From: a virus
Strand: one strand, 5' to 3'
DNA length: 35,468 bases
IMG/VR virus record: IMGVR_UViG_3300042452_000116
Coordinates: 1 to 35,468 of that record
This document shows positions 23,728 through 30,212 of this stretch, one piece after another (positions within the stretch are counted from its first letter, which is position 1; each line of letters starts with the position of its first letter). The translations under genes and the position numbers were made by a program. Below the pieces are notes generated by a model. The model saw only the letters and a program-made list of their open reading frames with translations, did not search any database and was not told where the DNA came from.

Positions 23728-23782
23728 ATAGGGTATCTGGTAGAGTATTCCATACCTATTGCATAGGTATTAAATACCCTAT
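23728..23782. promoter_or_regulatory. Nested inverted repeat (outer 9-bp arms)
   Basis: ATAGGGTAT at 23728-23736 is complementary to ATACCCTAT at 23774-23782. Inside it lies the 19-bp palindrome at 23752-23770, so the set is nested. This could form a hairpin in RNA or, as DNA, a compound operator. Confidence 0.7.
23752..23770. promoter_or_regulatory. Operator-like palindrome 1 (8-3-8)
   Basis: ATACCTAT, spacer TGC, ATAGGTAT: perfect 8-bp arms. The form fits a dimeric DNA-binding protein site. Confidence 0.65.
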
Positions 23783-23807
23783 AAATCATTCATTTTCAAT
23801 ATACTAT

Positions 23808-23826
23808 CTTATTGATAATCAATAAG
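23808..23826. promoter_or_regulatory. Operator-like palindrome 2 (8-3-8)
   Basis: CTTATTGA, spacer TAA, TCAATAAG: perfect 8-bp arms with the same geometry as palindrome 1 but a different sequence. It lies 37 bases after palindrome 1, about 115 bases before the DUF932 start. Confidence 0.65.
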
Positions 23827-23942
23827 TTATAAAAAACACGAAAAAAATGTAAAGAAATATTTTTTTATGTGGAAAATAGGTTTTATTTTTATGCCCGATA
23901 AGGGCAACAAAAACCCGATTACTAAACACCAAAAACAAAAAA

Positions 23943-24815
23943 ATGGAAAACATTAACCAACGAGTTTTTGACCTACTCGAAAAAACAGGTCTAAATTGGG
24001 AAGTATCAAAAGAACCTTTAATTAGTTCAATTGATAATGCACCAACGGAAGCATACGGAACATTTAAAAAAACATCACGCCAATTTTTAGGTATGGTTCG
24101 TGACCGCTATGCAGTATATCAAAATTATCAACTTGCAGAAAGTATTATTATGGCTGCTGATAGTATTAACGTTGATTACAGCGATGGTGGCGAAATGAAA
24201 GGCGGTCGCAGAGTATTTTTACAAGCAAGTTTGCCCGATGAATTTATTGGCAAAAGCAACGTAAAAAGAAACTTAACCGCGTTGAATTCTCACGATGGTT
24301 CAACTTCTATTGCTTTTGGTAGTTCCAACACAGTTGTTGTATGCGAAAATACTTTTTTTAGAGCATACCGCGATTTAACTAAATTTCGCCATTCAATATC
24401 TGCTCCTGAAAAAGTTAAATCATTGGCAATGGATATGAATGCTGCAATATTAGCAGACGAACAACTTATGAATAATTTTAAGCGGATGGCTGAAGTTCCT
24501 TTGCGTGATGAAATGATTGAAAAAGTTATACGTAAAATATTTAATGTATCAGGAAATACAAAGCAAGAAGAAATCAGCACACGTAAGACAAACATTATTC
24601 AAAGTTTTGCTGATGCTTTAGATACTGAAATTAAATTAGAAGGTGCTACGATTTGGGGGTTGTTCAATGCAGTAACAAGATATACTAATCACATTGCTGC
24701 ACCAGCCAATCCATCCGCAAAGCAAGATTATTTAATGGTTGGAACGGGATATCGCCTTTCCAATTTAACATACGAAATGTTAATGCAAGAACTTGGCGAA
24801 GAAGTTTTTGCATAA
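23943..24815 (+). CDS. DUF932-family protein (290 aa)
   Basis: First gene of the early unit. It has the family pattern: GTFKKTSRQFLGMVRDRYAVYQNYQLAESII, DGGEMKGGRRVFLQASLPDEF, SHDGSTSIAFGSSNTVVVCENTFFRAYRD and a C-terminal TIWGLFNAVTRYTNHIAAP, ending GYRLSNLTYEMLMQELGE. DUF932 proteins are common early genes of phages and plasmids; their molecular role is not settled. The start is the ATG after an A-rich leader (CCAAAAACAAAAAA), with no Shine-Dalgarno. Expression probably depends on the control region upstream. Confidence 0.8.
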   Translation: MENINQRVFDLLEKTGLNWEVSKEPLISSIDNAPTEAYGTFKKTSRQFLGMVRDRYAVYQNYQLAESIIMAADSINVDYSDGGEMKGGRRVFLQASLPDEFIGKSNVKRNLTALNSHDGSTSIAFGSSNTVVVCENTFFRAYRDLTKFRHSISAPEKVKSLAMDMNAAILADEQLMNNFKRMAEVPLRDEMIEKVIRKIFNVSGNTKQEEISTRKTNIIQSFADALDTEIKLEGATIWGLFNAVTRYTNHIAAPANPSAKQDYLMVGTGYRLSNLTYEMLMQELGEEVFA

Positions 24816-24821
24816 ATTAAA

Positions 24822-24846
24822 CGAGGGGTGCGCCTCGGTAACGCAC
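24822..24846 (+). ncRNA. Candidate H-type RNA pseudoknot
   Basis: Stem 1: CGAGG (24822-24826) with CCTCG (24833-24837). The loop contains GTGCG (24828-24832), which can pair with CGCAC (24842-24846), with a 1-base first loop and a 4-base last loop (GTAA). It lies seven bases after the DUF932 stop and 16 bases before a 27-aa ORF. It could affect translation or stability of the downstream messages. Confidence 0.4.
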
Positions 24847-24861
24847 ACTTAATTAAAAACT

Positions 24862-24945
24862 ATGAAACCACAAACAAAATTACTAATCGCACTCTTGGTT
24901 ATATGCTACATTGTTGGTAAATTACAAGACCAAATTTCTCTTTAA
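24862..24945 (+). CDS. Micro-ORF, single-span membrane peptide (27 aa)
   Basis: MKPQTKLLIALLVICYIVGKLQDQISL: a short basic start, one hydrophobic segment (LLIALLVICYIVG) and a polar end. It lies in the gap between two larger genes, directly after the pseudoknot candidate, with an A-rich leader. A second hydrophobic micro-ORF occurs at 25340. Function unknown. Confidence 0.45.
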   Translation: MKPQTKLLIALLVICYIVGKLQDQISL

Positions 24946-24963
24946 CCTTTAAAACTAAACACG

Positions 24964-25191
24964 ATGAAACTACAATTAAACTTTTCCGCAGAAACTGCCG
25001 ATTATTTATTATGCAATCCGAACTCACTTTTTAAAGTTCAGTTCGTAGGTGCAACTACAACAGGCGAAATTATTTTGGAATTTGATGCTATTAAACCTGA
25101 ATGGTTAGCAATGGGTTTATTCCTTGCTGGTCAATCTTATACAATGAAACAAGTAAAAAATCTATTTGATGAGAACCGTGTACCCGCCTGA
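24964..25191 (+). CDS. Unknown early protein (75 aa)
   Basis: A small soluble protein, MKLQLNFSAETADYLLCNPN then VQFVGATTTGEIILEFDAIKPEWLAMGLFLAGQSYTMKQVKNLF. It reads as a small alpha/beta domain. The leader AACACG before the ATG has no Shine-Dalgarno. Not recognised. Its end overlaps the 29-aa frame. Confidence 0.6.
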   Translation: MKLQLNFSAETADYLLCNPNSLFKVQFVGATTTGEIILEFDAIKPEWLAMGLFLAGQSYTMKQVKNLFDENRVPA

Positions 25192-25258
25192 CCCGCCAAA
25201 GGATTTCAATGAGTGGATTAAATACATTTACTCATTATTGAATACTCCGTGTCGTTAA
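25169..25258 (+). CDS. Possible overlapping micro-ORF (29 aa)
   Basis: MRTVYPPDPPKDFNEWIKYIYSLLNTPCR begins 22 bases before the previous stop, in another frame. The PPDPPKDFNEWIKYIYSLL pattern is protein-like and could be a small helix, but evidence is composition only. Confidence 0.35.
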   Translation: MRTVYPPDPPKDFNEWIKYIYSLLNTPCR

Positions 25259-25287
25259 GGAGTTTAATCTGCAACGAATTAGAAAAG

Positions 25288-25320
25288 GGGGGTGGTTTAT
25301 TGGGTTTTGGCGCCACCCCC
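25288..25320 (+). terminator. GC-rich hairpin in the early operon
   Basis: GGGGGTGG (25288-25295) pairs with CCACCCCC (25313-25320): 8 bp, all G-C but one. The loop is 17 bases. No T run follows (TAACGCTAAAAC), so it is probably an RNA processing or stability element, not a simple terminator. Confidence 0.45.
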
Positions 25321-25339
25321 TAACGCTAAAACAAATTTT

Positions 25340-25420
25340 ATGATAACACTGATTGTAATTAACTTACTCATAATTGCCTGCTTATTTCTGCTGGCTATCA
25401 TCTACGCTTTAAAAAACTAA
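25340..25420 (+). CDS. Micro-ORF, hydrophobic peptide (26 aa)
   Basis: MITLIVINLLIIACLFLLAIIYALKN is almost wholly hydrophobic with a basic end, like a single membrane span. It ends 3 bases before the ERF gene start, so it may be coupled to it. Resembles other phage micro-membrane peptides only in form. Confidence 0.4.
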   Translation: MITLIVINLLIIACLFLLAIIYALKN

Positions 25421-25423
25421 ACT

Positions 25424-26023
25424 ATGTTAGCAAAAATTCAATCGCTTGTAAAAGCACCGAAAGGTCAATTAAATAAATTCGGCAACTACAAATATCGTTC
25501 TTGCGAGGATATTGTTGAAGCCGTTAAACTCGTAATCAATCCGCTTGGCTATTACCTTACTTTAATGGATGAAATTGTTTTGATTGGTTCAAGGGTTTAT
25601 GTAAAGGCAACCGCTACGCTTTCGAATGGCGAGCAAACGTATTCAGCTACCGCATACGCTCGTGAAGAAGAAACCAAAAAAGGTATGGATGCAGCGCAGG
25701 TAACAGGCGCAGCAAGTTCATACGCTCGTAAATATGCACTTAACGGATTGTTTGCAATTGACGATACAAAAGATGCTGACGCTACCAATACCCACGATAC
25801 ACCAACAGAACAAGAAAAAACATTATTAATTAATTTAATTCCACAAACCGACCTATCGACAACCGAAGCGCATTTGGCTTTGAGTTCAATTAGTAATTGT
25901 TCCGATTACAAAACATACCAATCTATTCAGCATCGCCTTGAAAATAGAAAGAAGCCAATCGACCAAATCGTAAACCCCACCCAAAAGGATATTACTACAC
26001 ACCTCAAAAAAGCAGTAAAATGA
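25424..26023 (+). CDS. erf: ERF-family single-strand annealing protein (199 aa)
   Basis: A recombinase that anneals single strands. Residues 1-120 have the ERF core: LAKIQSLVKAPKGQLNKFGNYKYRSCEDIVEAVKLVINPLGYYLTLMDEIVL, VYVKATATLSNGEQTYSATAYAREEETKKGMDAAQVTGAASSYARKYALNGLFAIDDTKDAD. The TGAASSYARKYAL stretch is the usual signature. The C-terminal part is variable. It is followed with a 4-base overlap by a 157-aa gene. In a phage without its own recombinase or polymerase genes this may serve in replication-linked recombination and genome concatemer formation. Confidence 0.9.
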   Translation: MLAKIQSLVKAPKGQLNKFGNYKYRSCEDIVEAVKLVINPLGYYLTLMDEIVLIGSRVYVKATATLSNGEQTYSATAYAREEETKKGMDAAQVTGAASSYARKYALNGLFAIDDTKDADATNTHDTPTEQEKTLLINLIPQTDLSTTEAHLALSSISNCSDYKTYQSIQHRLENRKKPIDQIVNPTQKDITTHLKKAVK

Positions 26024-26493
26024 ACATTACTACCTACACCGATTTAAGCCTATTTGAGACCTCAAAAGCAGAACGCCTATCATTTGCCCAAGGTGTCGTA
26101 AATAACGCAAAGGAAGGCTTAATAAACCCTTTAAAGCTACATTTGCAAGTTAAGTGCTTAGAAGATTTGATTAAGCAAATAACCAGCAATCCTGATTACA
26201 AAGAACTGACGTTGGATGAAGCGTACAAATTTGGGAAAACATTTGAGCAATACAACGCTAAATTCGAGATAAAAGAAATGGGCGTTAAATATGATTATAG
26301 TGTTTGTGGCGACCCGATAATGAACGACCTATTAGAACAACAGGCTGCGCTTGATATGCAAATTAAAGAACGTCAAAAGTTCCTAAAAACGATTCCTGCT
26401 GCTGGTTTGCAAACCTTAATCGAAGATGAAGTCATTACTCTGTATCCGCCTGTAAAAACATCTACCACCTCAATAAGCGTTAATTTAAAATGA
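26020..26493 (+). CDS. Unknown protein downstream of ERF (157 aa)
   Basis: Helical and charged: FETSKAERLSFAQGVVNNAKEG, LQVKCLEDLIKQITSNPDYKELTLDEAY, FEQYNAKFEIKEMGVKYDYSVCGDPIMNDLLEQQAALDMQIKERQKFLKTIP. The DPIMNDLLEQQAALDMQIKERQKFLKTIP segment recurs in phages after ERF/RecT-type genes. Overlaps ERF by 4 bases and the 76-aa gene by 4. Likely works with ERF; inference. Confidence 0.6.
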   Translation: MNITTYTDLSLFETSKAERLSFAQGVVNNAKEGLINPLKLHLQVKCLEDLIKQITSNPDYKELTLDEAYKFGKTFEQYNAKFEIKEMGVKYDYSVCGDPIMNDLLEQQAALDMQIKERQKFLKTIPAAGLQTLIEDEVITLYPPVKTSTTSISVNLK

Positions 26494-26720
26494 AAAAAGG
26501 TAAGTCCGAACTACCAATCCTAATTGATGGTTTAACAATACTTGTTTTTATCCGTTGGTGGTACACACCCGAAATACGACCAACCTTTGATAATCCTTAT
26601 GGCGAGCCTTACGATTTCACTTATGAGATAGTTTGGCACGATGCACCTGAAGAAATAAACGAAGAACAAATTATGGACGAGATTGATAAAATAAGTATAT
26701 TTGATATTATGGATTGTTAA
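26490..26720 (+). CDS. Unknown acidic protein (76 aa)
   Basis: MKKGKSELPILIDGLTILVFIRWWYTPEIRPTFDNPYGEPYDFTYEIVWHDAPEEINEEQ, an acidic protein with two aromatic strands. The pattern resembles small phage proteins with a short beta-sheet. Not recognised. Confidence 0.5.
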   Translation: MKKGKSELPILIDGLTILVFIRWWYTPEIRPTFDNPYGEPYDFTYEIVWHDAPEEINEEQIMDEIDKISIFDIMDC

Positions 26721-26736
26721 CCTCAAAATAAAAGCT

Positions 26737-26865
26737 ATGTTAGCGAACATTCAAAAGGTCGGAAATTCGTACAGAGTACGAGTACAGAAAAACGGCAAAC
26801 GTGTAAGCAGAAATTTCACGAGCCGAAAGCAGGCATTGGAGTTCCGTAAGAAACTCGGTGTTTAG
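26737..26865 (+). CDS. Small AP2/integrase-arm-like DNA-binding protein (42 aa)
   Basis: Begins MLANIQKVGNSYRVRVQKNG and continues with KRVSRNFTSRKQALEFRKKLGV. Three short strands followed by a helix, with basic residues, as in AP2-like and Arm-DNA-binding domains at the N-terminus of tyrosine integrases. Here it stands alone: no catalytic domain follows. Too short for most gene callers; I support it from its composition and from the A-rich leader. It ends 9 bases before the tRNA-like element. Function could be to bind DNA or RNA. Confidence 0.5.
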   Translation: MLANIQKVGNSYRVRVQKNGKRVSRNFTSRKQALEFRKKLGV

Positions 26866-26873
26866 TAATGGTA

Positions 26874-26939
26874 AGCTGGTTGGTGTAATTGGTAGCACCT
26901 TTCTTTGAAAACGCGCAGGTTCGAATCCTGCACCAGCTT
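26874..26939 (+). tRNA. Degenerate tRNA-like element (anticodon arm shortened)
   Basis: The acceptor stem is perfect (AGCTGGT with ACCAGCT, 7 bp), the T-arm is perfect (GCAGG-TTCGAAT-CCTGC) and the D-arm is GTGT-AATTGGTA-GCAC, with T8, A14 and GG. Between D-arm and T-arm only 16 bases remain (22 or more expected), with CTTTGAA, which could be a Gln(TTG) loop but has only a poor stem. The molecule is about 66 bases long. A working tRNA is doubtful; a tRNA pseudogene, a tRNA-mimic RNA or a trace of a host attachment site are the options. Confidence 0.4.
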
Positions 26940-26966
26940 CTCTTTTTTAACTTAAAACAAAACAAA

Positions 26967-27221
26967 ATGGAAAAGAAAATCTACTGCGGTAGCGGTAAAA
27001 AACGAAGCGACAATTGGATTAGTGCATCAATTAATCTCGACAAGATTAAAGAGCATATTCAAGAGTACAACGGAAGCAAGTTTATTAAAGTAAACATCAA
27101 CGTAAAAGCCGAACCCGACCAATACGGCAAGGACGTAAGCATTTCGGTTGATACTTGGAAGCCAGAAGAAAAACCTAAATTTACAAACGATAATACACCA
27201 CCTAACGACTTACCCTTTTAA
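26967..27221 (+). CDS. Small protein with SSB-like C-terminal tip (84 aa)
   Basis: Start at ATG 26967 (MEKKIYCGSGKKRSDNWISASINLDKIK). Codons upstream in the same frame run into the tRNA-like element and are not used. It has the strands KFIKVNINVKAEPDQYGKDVSISVDTWKP and ends PPNDLPF. An acidic tail ending in a hydrophobic pair, like the DDIPF tip of SSB, is suggestive of contact with replication proteins. Stops one base into the ninG start. Function by analogy only. Confidence 0.55.
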   Translation: MEKKIYCGSGKKRSDNWISASINLDKIKEHIQEYNGSKFIKVNINVKAEPDQYGKDVSISVDTWKPEEKPKFTNDNTPPNDLPF

Positions 27222-27598
27222 TGGCAAAGCTAACCCCACTACCCAAGCTACTTAAAAAAGCGCAAACAATATACAATGCTCATATTCGAGAACGCGATAA
27301 AAAGTTAGGTTGTATTTCGTGTGGTGCAGAAGTAGAACAAGCTGGGCATTATTTTTCGCAAGGGCAACACTCTGCTTTACGATTCGGATTACCTCACACA
27401 TTGGCTTATCATAACACCAATGGGCAATGCATACGTTGCAATATGTTCCTGCACGGCAATTTGATTAAGTATCGACAAGGATTAGTCAATCGCTATGGCG
27501 AAGATTTTGTGAAGCAATTAGAAGCTGAAGCGGAAAATAACAGGCTAAAAAAATGGAGTAGGGATGAACTTGAAATCATAATCGAAACCTACAAATAA
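27221..27598 (+). CDS. ninG: NinG-like recombination protein (125 aa)
   Basis: Two Cys pairs, CISCG and CIRCN, flank AGHYFSQGQHSALRFGLPHTLAYHNTNGQ, and GNLIKYRQGLVNRYGEDFV follows. This is the lambda NinG (Rap, structure-selective junction endonuclease) pattern. Overlaps the preceding stop by a TAATG. With ERF it suggests a recombination module. 125 residues is shorter than lambda NinG (about 204) because the N-terminal part is reduced. Confidence 0.85.
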   Translation: MAKLTPLPKLLKKAQTIYNAHIRERDKKLGCISCGAEVEQAGHYFSQGQHSALRFGLPHTLAYHNTNGQCIRCNMFLHGNLIKYRQGLVNRYGEDFVKQLEAEAENNRLKKWSRDELEIIIETYK

Positions 27599-27777
27599 TG
27601 CAAAACCCAATAGTAAATGTTGCTTTGAATACTTTATCAAAGACACAAGCGGAAATGTATAACGCAATAGAAAACTTGTTATTTGATTTCAAAGCAGATG
27701 AATTAACAACGGATGAAGCTATACTTGAACTTGTTTACATAATCAAACATTACACTAAAGATGAAACACTCAAGTAG
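27598..27777 (+). CDS. Small acidic helical protein (59 aa)
   Basis: Starts in a TAATG overlap with NinG: MQNPIVNVALNTLSKTQAEMYNAIENLLFDFKADELTTDEAILELVYIIKHY. Helical and acidic. Its end overlaps the next start by 17 bases. No family known to me. Confidence 0.6.
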   Translation: MQNPIVNVALNTLSKTQAEMYNAIENLLFDFKADELTTDEAILELVYIIKHYTKDETLK

Positions 27778-28117
27778 TTTTTATTACGACCTTGATTTTG
27801 GCGAACGAACTGAAGATTGGATAAACGACTTATTCAGCGATGGCAAAAAGGTTGAAATCAAGACAGACCGAATGGCGCACATTACAAACAACGTTTACGT
27901 TGAAGTTTATTCCAGAGGTAAGAAATCAGGCATTTCAACTACACAAGCAAGTTATTGGATATTCAAAATAGAAGAAAAAGATTATTCTTTAATTGTTAGT
28001 GTGGAAAAGTTGAAGGATATTTGTAGGGTTATGTATCAAATTAACGGCTTAACAAAGGGTGGCGATAGCAATACGTCACACGGAATCTTAATACCAATAA
28101 ATTTAATTACACAATGA
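27761..28117 (+). CDS. Putative PD-(D/E)XK nuclease-like protein (118 aa)
   Basis: The pattern FYYDLDFGERTEDWINDLF, KKVEIKTDRMAHITNNVYVEVYSRGKKSGISTTQASYWIFKI contains a core E-I-K (VEIKTD, residues ~33-35), a strand NVYVEV, and a helix with the last STTQASYW. It is a good match for restriction-endonuclease-like folds, in which E-x-K carries the active Lys. Overlaps its neighbours (4 bases with the next). In the early unit it may trim or cut host DNA or branched DNA. Assignment by motif only. Confidence 0.55.
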   Translation: MKHSSSFYYDLDFGERTEDWINDLFSDGKKVEIKTDRMAHITNNVYVEVYSRGKKSGISTTQASYWIFKIEEKDYSLIVSVEKLKDICRVMYQINGLTKGGDSNTSHGILIPINLITQ

Positions 28118-28554
28118 ACACACACGAACAAGCGAAACAATTAGTAGAAAAGTACTGCCAGCTTTACAATTTAGAACCAAAGAACTTAAAAAGAAAATCA
28201 TCGTATCCTGTAAAGGTTATTATCAAAAACGGAACGTACGTTAACACCGCATCAATGCGAATGGCGTTAGGATACTTTTTGTTTATGCATTTTCCTTTAC
28301 GTATTAAAGAAGTAGCCGTAATGGTCGGGTATGCAGACCACTCAACGCTAAGTTGCCAGCGCAAACAAATAGCATCTTACATAGAAAATAACGATAACTA
28401 TTTTATGCCTTATTACGCAGCATTATTTAATTTAGCAAAGGAACTTGGTATATCTACCGAGTATAAAAGAGCCTGCACGCAAACAATACCTTTTATGCGC
28501 TATGAAACTGACGCTTCTTTTTTAGAAAATATAAAATACTATGAAAATGCCTAA
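28114..28554 (+). CDS. DnaA domain IV-like DNA-binding protein (146 aa)
   Basis: Residues ~45-90 (SMRMALGYFLFMHFPLRIKEVAVMVGYADHSTLSCQRKQIASYIEN) match the helix-turn-helix of DnaA domain IV. The D-H-S-T pattern stands for the G-x-R-D-H-[ST]-T signature. There is no AAA+ ATPase. It would bind DNA at an origin or regulate it. Followed, with a 14-base overlap, by a replisome-organiser-like gene; together they form the replication start module. Confidence 0.75.
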   Translation: MNTHEQAKQLVEKYCQLYNLEPKNLKRKSSYPVKVIIKNGTYVNTASMRMALGYFLFMHFPLRIKEVAVMVGYADHSTLSCQRKQIASYIENNDNYFMPYYAALFNLAKELGISTEYKRACTQTIPFMRYETDASFLENIKYYENA

Positions 28555-29161
28555 GAGATTTACTGACACCGATATTTGGGAAAAGGAATGGTTTATGAGT
28601 TTATCGCCAACCGATAAATGTTTAGTAAAATATGTAAGAGATAAATGCGACCTTGCAGGGGTATGGAAACCGAATTACACGCTTGCTTCGTACGTAATCG
28701 GCGACAAAGTAGATGAAAAACGCTTAGTGAGTATTGATAACGGAAAGCAGTTTGAAGCTTTGCACGATGGTAAAATACTCTGCATTGACTTTGTGCGCTT
28801 TCAATACGGAACGGAACTGAACCCGAGCAGTCCGATACATAGAAAGGTTATTGATATTCTTTCGCGTTATGAAATAGAACACGAAACAAAAAACGTAACG
28901 GCACGCGGGTTTGTTAAGCCAACGATTGAAGATATCAAAATTGAAATGATGAATAAGTGGGATGAAAAGAACGCCACGTATCAAGCCAATAGATTTTACG
29001 ATTATTACGAAAGCAACGGATGGTTCGTAGGTAAAAACAAAATGAAATCGTGGCGGCACGCAGTAAGCGGATGGATGGCACGCACGAAAATAGAACCCAC
29101 GAAGGAAAGCATCGCACACAAACTTGAACTAATAGGAAACAAAAAATTTAGCGAACTATGA
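28541..29161 (+). CDS. Replisome-organiser / initiator-like protein (206 aa)
   Basis: A phage replication protein. The N-terminal part (DTDIWEKEWFMSLSPTDKCLVKYVRDKCDLAGVWKPN) and the VRFQYGTELNPSSPIHRKVIDIL part resemble the winged-helix of DnaD/O-type initiators. The C-terminal RFYDYYESNGWFVGKNKMKSWRHAVSGWMAR is the usual end motif of such proteins. There is no ATPase or helicase motif. Met3 (28547) is an alternative start. Likely role: bring host helicase to the phage origin. Confidence 0.7.
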   Translation: MKMPKRFTDTDIWEKEWFMSLSPTDKCLVKYVRDKCDLAGVWKPNYTLASYVIGDKVDEKRLVSIDNGKQFEALHDGKILCIDFVRFQYGTELNPSSPIHRKVIDILSRYEIEHETKNVTARGFVKPTIEDIKIEMMNKWDEKNATYQANRFYDYYESNGWFVGKNKMKSWRHAVSGWMARTKIEPTKESIAHKLELIGNKKFSEL

Positions 29162-29694
29162 ATAATCCAGCATTTGAATACCTAAGGCAATTCAAAAAGA
29201 TAAGCGAGGATACCGAAGCATTGGTAACAAAGTTTATCAAAAAGAAATACCCCGAACTCGGAATGAAAGAACTCGTACAGATATTTGAAAACGGCATCGC
29301 AGGCGAATATGGTAAAGTTTATTCAGCCGACCCCGAAACAATTTTGGATTGGATTAGGAAACACGTTACGAATAAAGGGCAGCAACGAAGCTACTACGAA
29401 CAACCATTACTAACGGCTGACGTTTCAATGTACGATAACCGATACCCCGAAAAGCAAGAGGATTGGAATAAAGAAGTAAACAAAGCGTTTACGGCTTTTT
29501 TGAATGGCGTTAGCACAACACAAATGCACCCGCATATTTACGACAGGTTAATGGTGGATAGTAAGATACCTTTGAACGCTTATCTAAGGCACTATACAAC
29601 AGACGTAACTATTGCCAAACAAAAAACATTGAGCGATTATTTTAACGCCTGTAAACAAAAAGGATTCACCTACATTTATTTTATTAAGCAATGA
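29158..29694 (+). CDS. Unknown replication-module protein (178 aa)
   Basis: Follows the initiator with a 4-base overlap. Features: FEYLRQFKKISEDTEALVTKFIKKKYPELGMKELVQIFENGIAGEYGKVYSADPETILDWIRKH and PEKQEDWNKEVNKAFTAF. No Walker A is present, so it is not a DnaC-like loader of the usual kind. By position (after an initiator) it could be a loader-accessory protein. Not recognised. Confidence 0.6.
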   Translation: MNNPAFEYLRQFKKISEDTEALVTKFIKKKYPELGMKELVQIFENGIAGEYGKVYSADPETILDWIRKHVTNKGQQRSYYEQPLLTADVSMYDNRYPEKQEDWNKEVNKAFTAFLNGVSTTQMHPHIYDRLMVDSKIPLNAYLRHYTTDVTIAKQKTLSDYFNACKQKGFTYIYFIKQ

Positions 29695-30002
29695 CCGCAG
29701 CCGATAAATACAAAGTGTTTACTGAAATCACTAACAACTCATTCGTTGAAATCAGTTTAACGTATGCAAGAAGTTATGAGAAAAACCCGAAAGCGTTTAT
29801 TAGTTCTTATAAAAACTACAACTCTATTCGCTTAGTATGTGATTGGATTGTGTACACGTATAAATACATTGGTGCGTTCGATGAGTGTAAAACACTCGGA
29901 AAAGATTTTACCGAATGGGCAAACCGACAAGACGTAGAAGATAAATACAAAAAGAATTTAGCTGACTTTATGCTAATAATATATTCAATCCTAAAACAAT
30001 GA
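29691..30002 (+). CDS. Unknown early protein (103 aa)
   Basis: Helical: TAADKYKVFTEITNNSFVEISLTYARSYEKNP, YNSIRLVCDWIVYTYKYIGAFDECKTLGKDFTEWANRQDVED. 4-base overlap with each neighbour. No family recognised. Confidence 0.55.
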   Translation: MTAADKYKVFTEITNNSFVEISLTYARSYEKNPKAFISSYKNYNSIRLVCDWIVYTYKYIGAFDECKTLGKDFTEWANRQDVEDKYKKNLADFMLIIYSILKQ

Positions 30003-30202
30003 AATGCAAAAAATGTAAACAGGTTAAACCTATTGAAGAATACGCTTTATTTAAAGGATACAGAAACAAAGAATGTAGAGTATGTGCTAAGGGTTCAAGC
30101 ACATTCTTTCTGCATCCAGAAAGCTTTTATAACTTATTCGTAGGTCAAGAGGAATGGCGGCATATGTACTTTGAAAGAACAATAACTATTAGAAATAAAT
30201 AA
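29999..30202 (+). CDS. Small zinc-ribbon protein (67 aa)
   Basis: Two CxxC pairs in MKCKKCKQVKPIEEYALFKGYRNKECRVCAKGSS form a treble-clef or zinc-ribbon site. This resembles the start of HNH-type proteins, but the H-N-H residues that should follow are absent, so it may be a truncated or structural form. Confidence 0.6.
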   Translation: MKCKKCKQVKPIEEYALFKGYRNKECRVCAKGSSTFFLHPESFYNLFVGQEEWRHMYFERTITIRNK

Positions 30203-30212
30203 AACAAATAAT

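Larger units (their letters stand above)
23683..23942. promoter_or_regulatory. Divergent control region between late (minus) and early (plus) units
   Basis: A very AT-rich 260-base stretch without a gene. It holds an outer 9-bp inverted repeat, two 19-bp palindromes and a 5-bp hairpin (TGCCC at 23892-23896, GGGCA at 23902-23906) in the presumed leader of the plus-strand message. Both transcripts must begin here or very near. I found no clear match to the Bacteroidetes TTTG / TAnnTTTG promoter, so exact promoters are unassigned. An origin here is possible but unproven. Confidence 0.65.

Noticed and set aside
25288-25320. Simple rho-independent terminator on the plus strand
   Set aside because: No T run follows and the operon continues directly with the ERF gene, so I listed it only as a hairpin with low confidence.
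26889-26966. N-terminal extension of the 84-aa protein through the tRNA-like element
   Set aside because: The extension runs through a structured RNA-like sequence from a non-ATG start; MEKKIYC at 26967 has a good A-rich leader.
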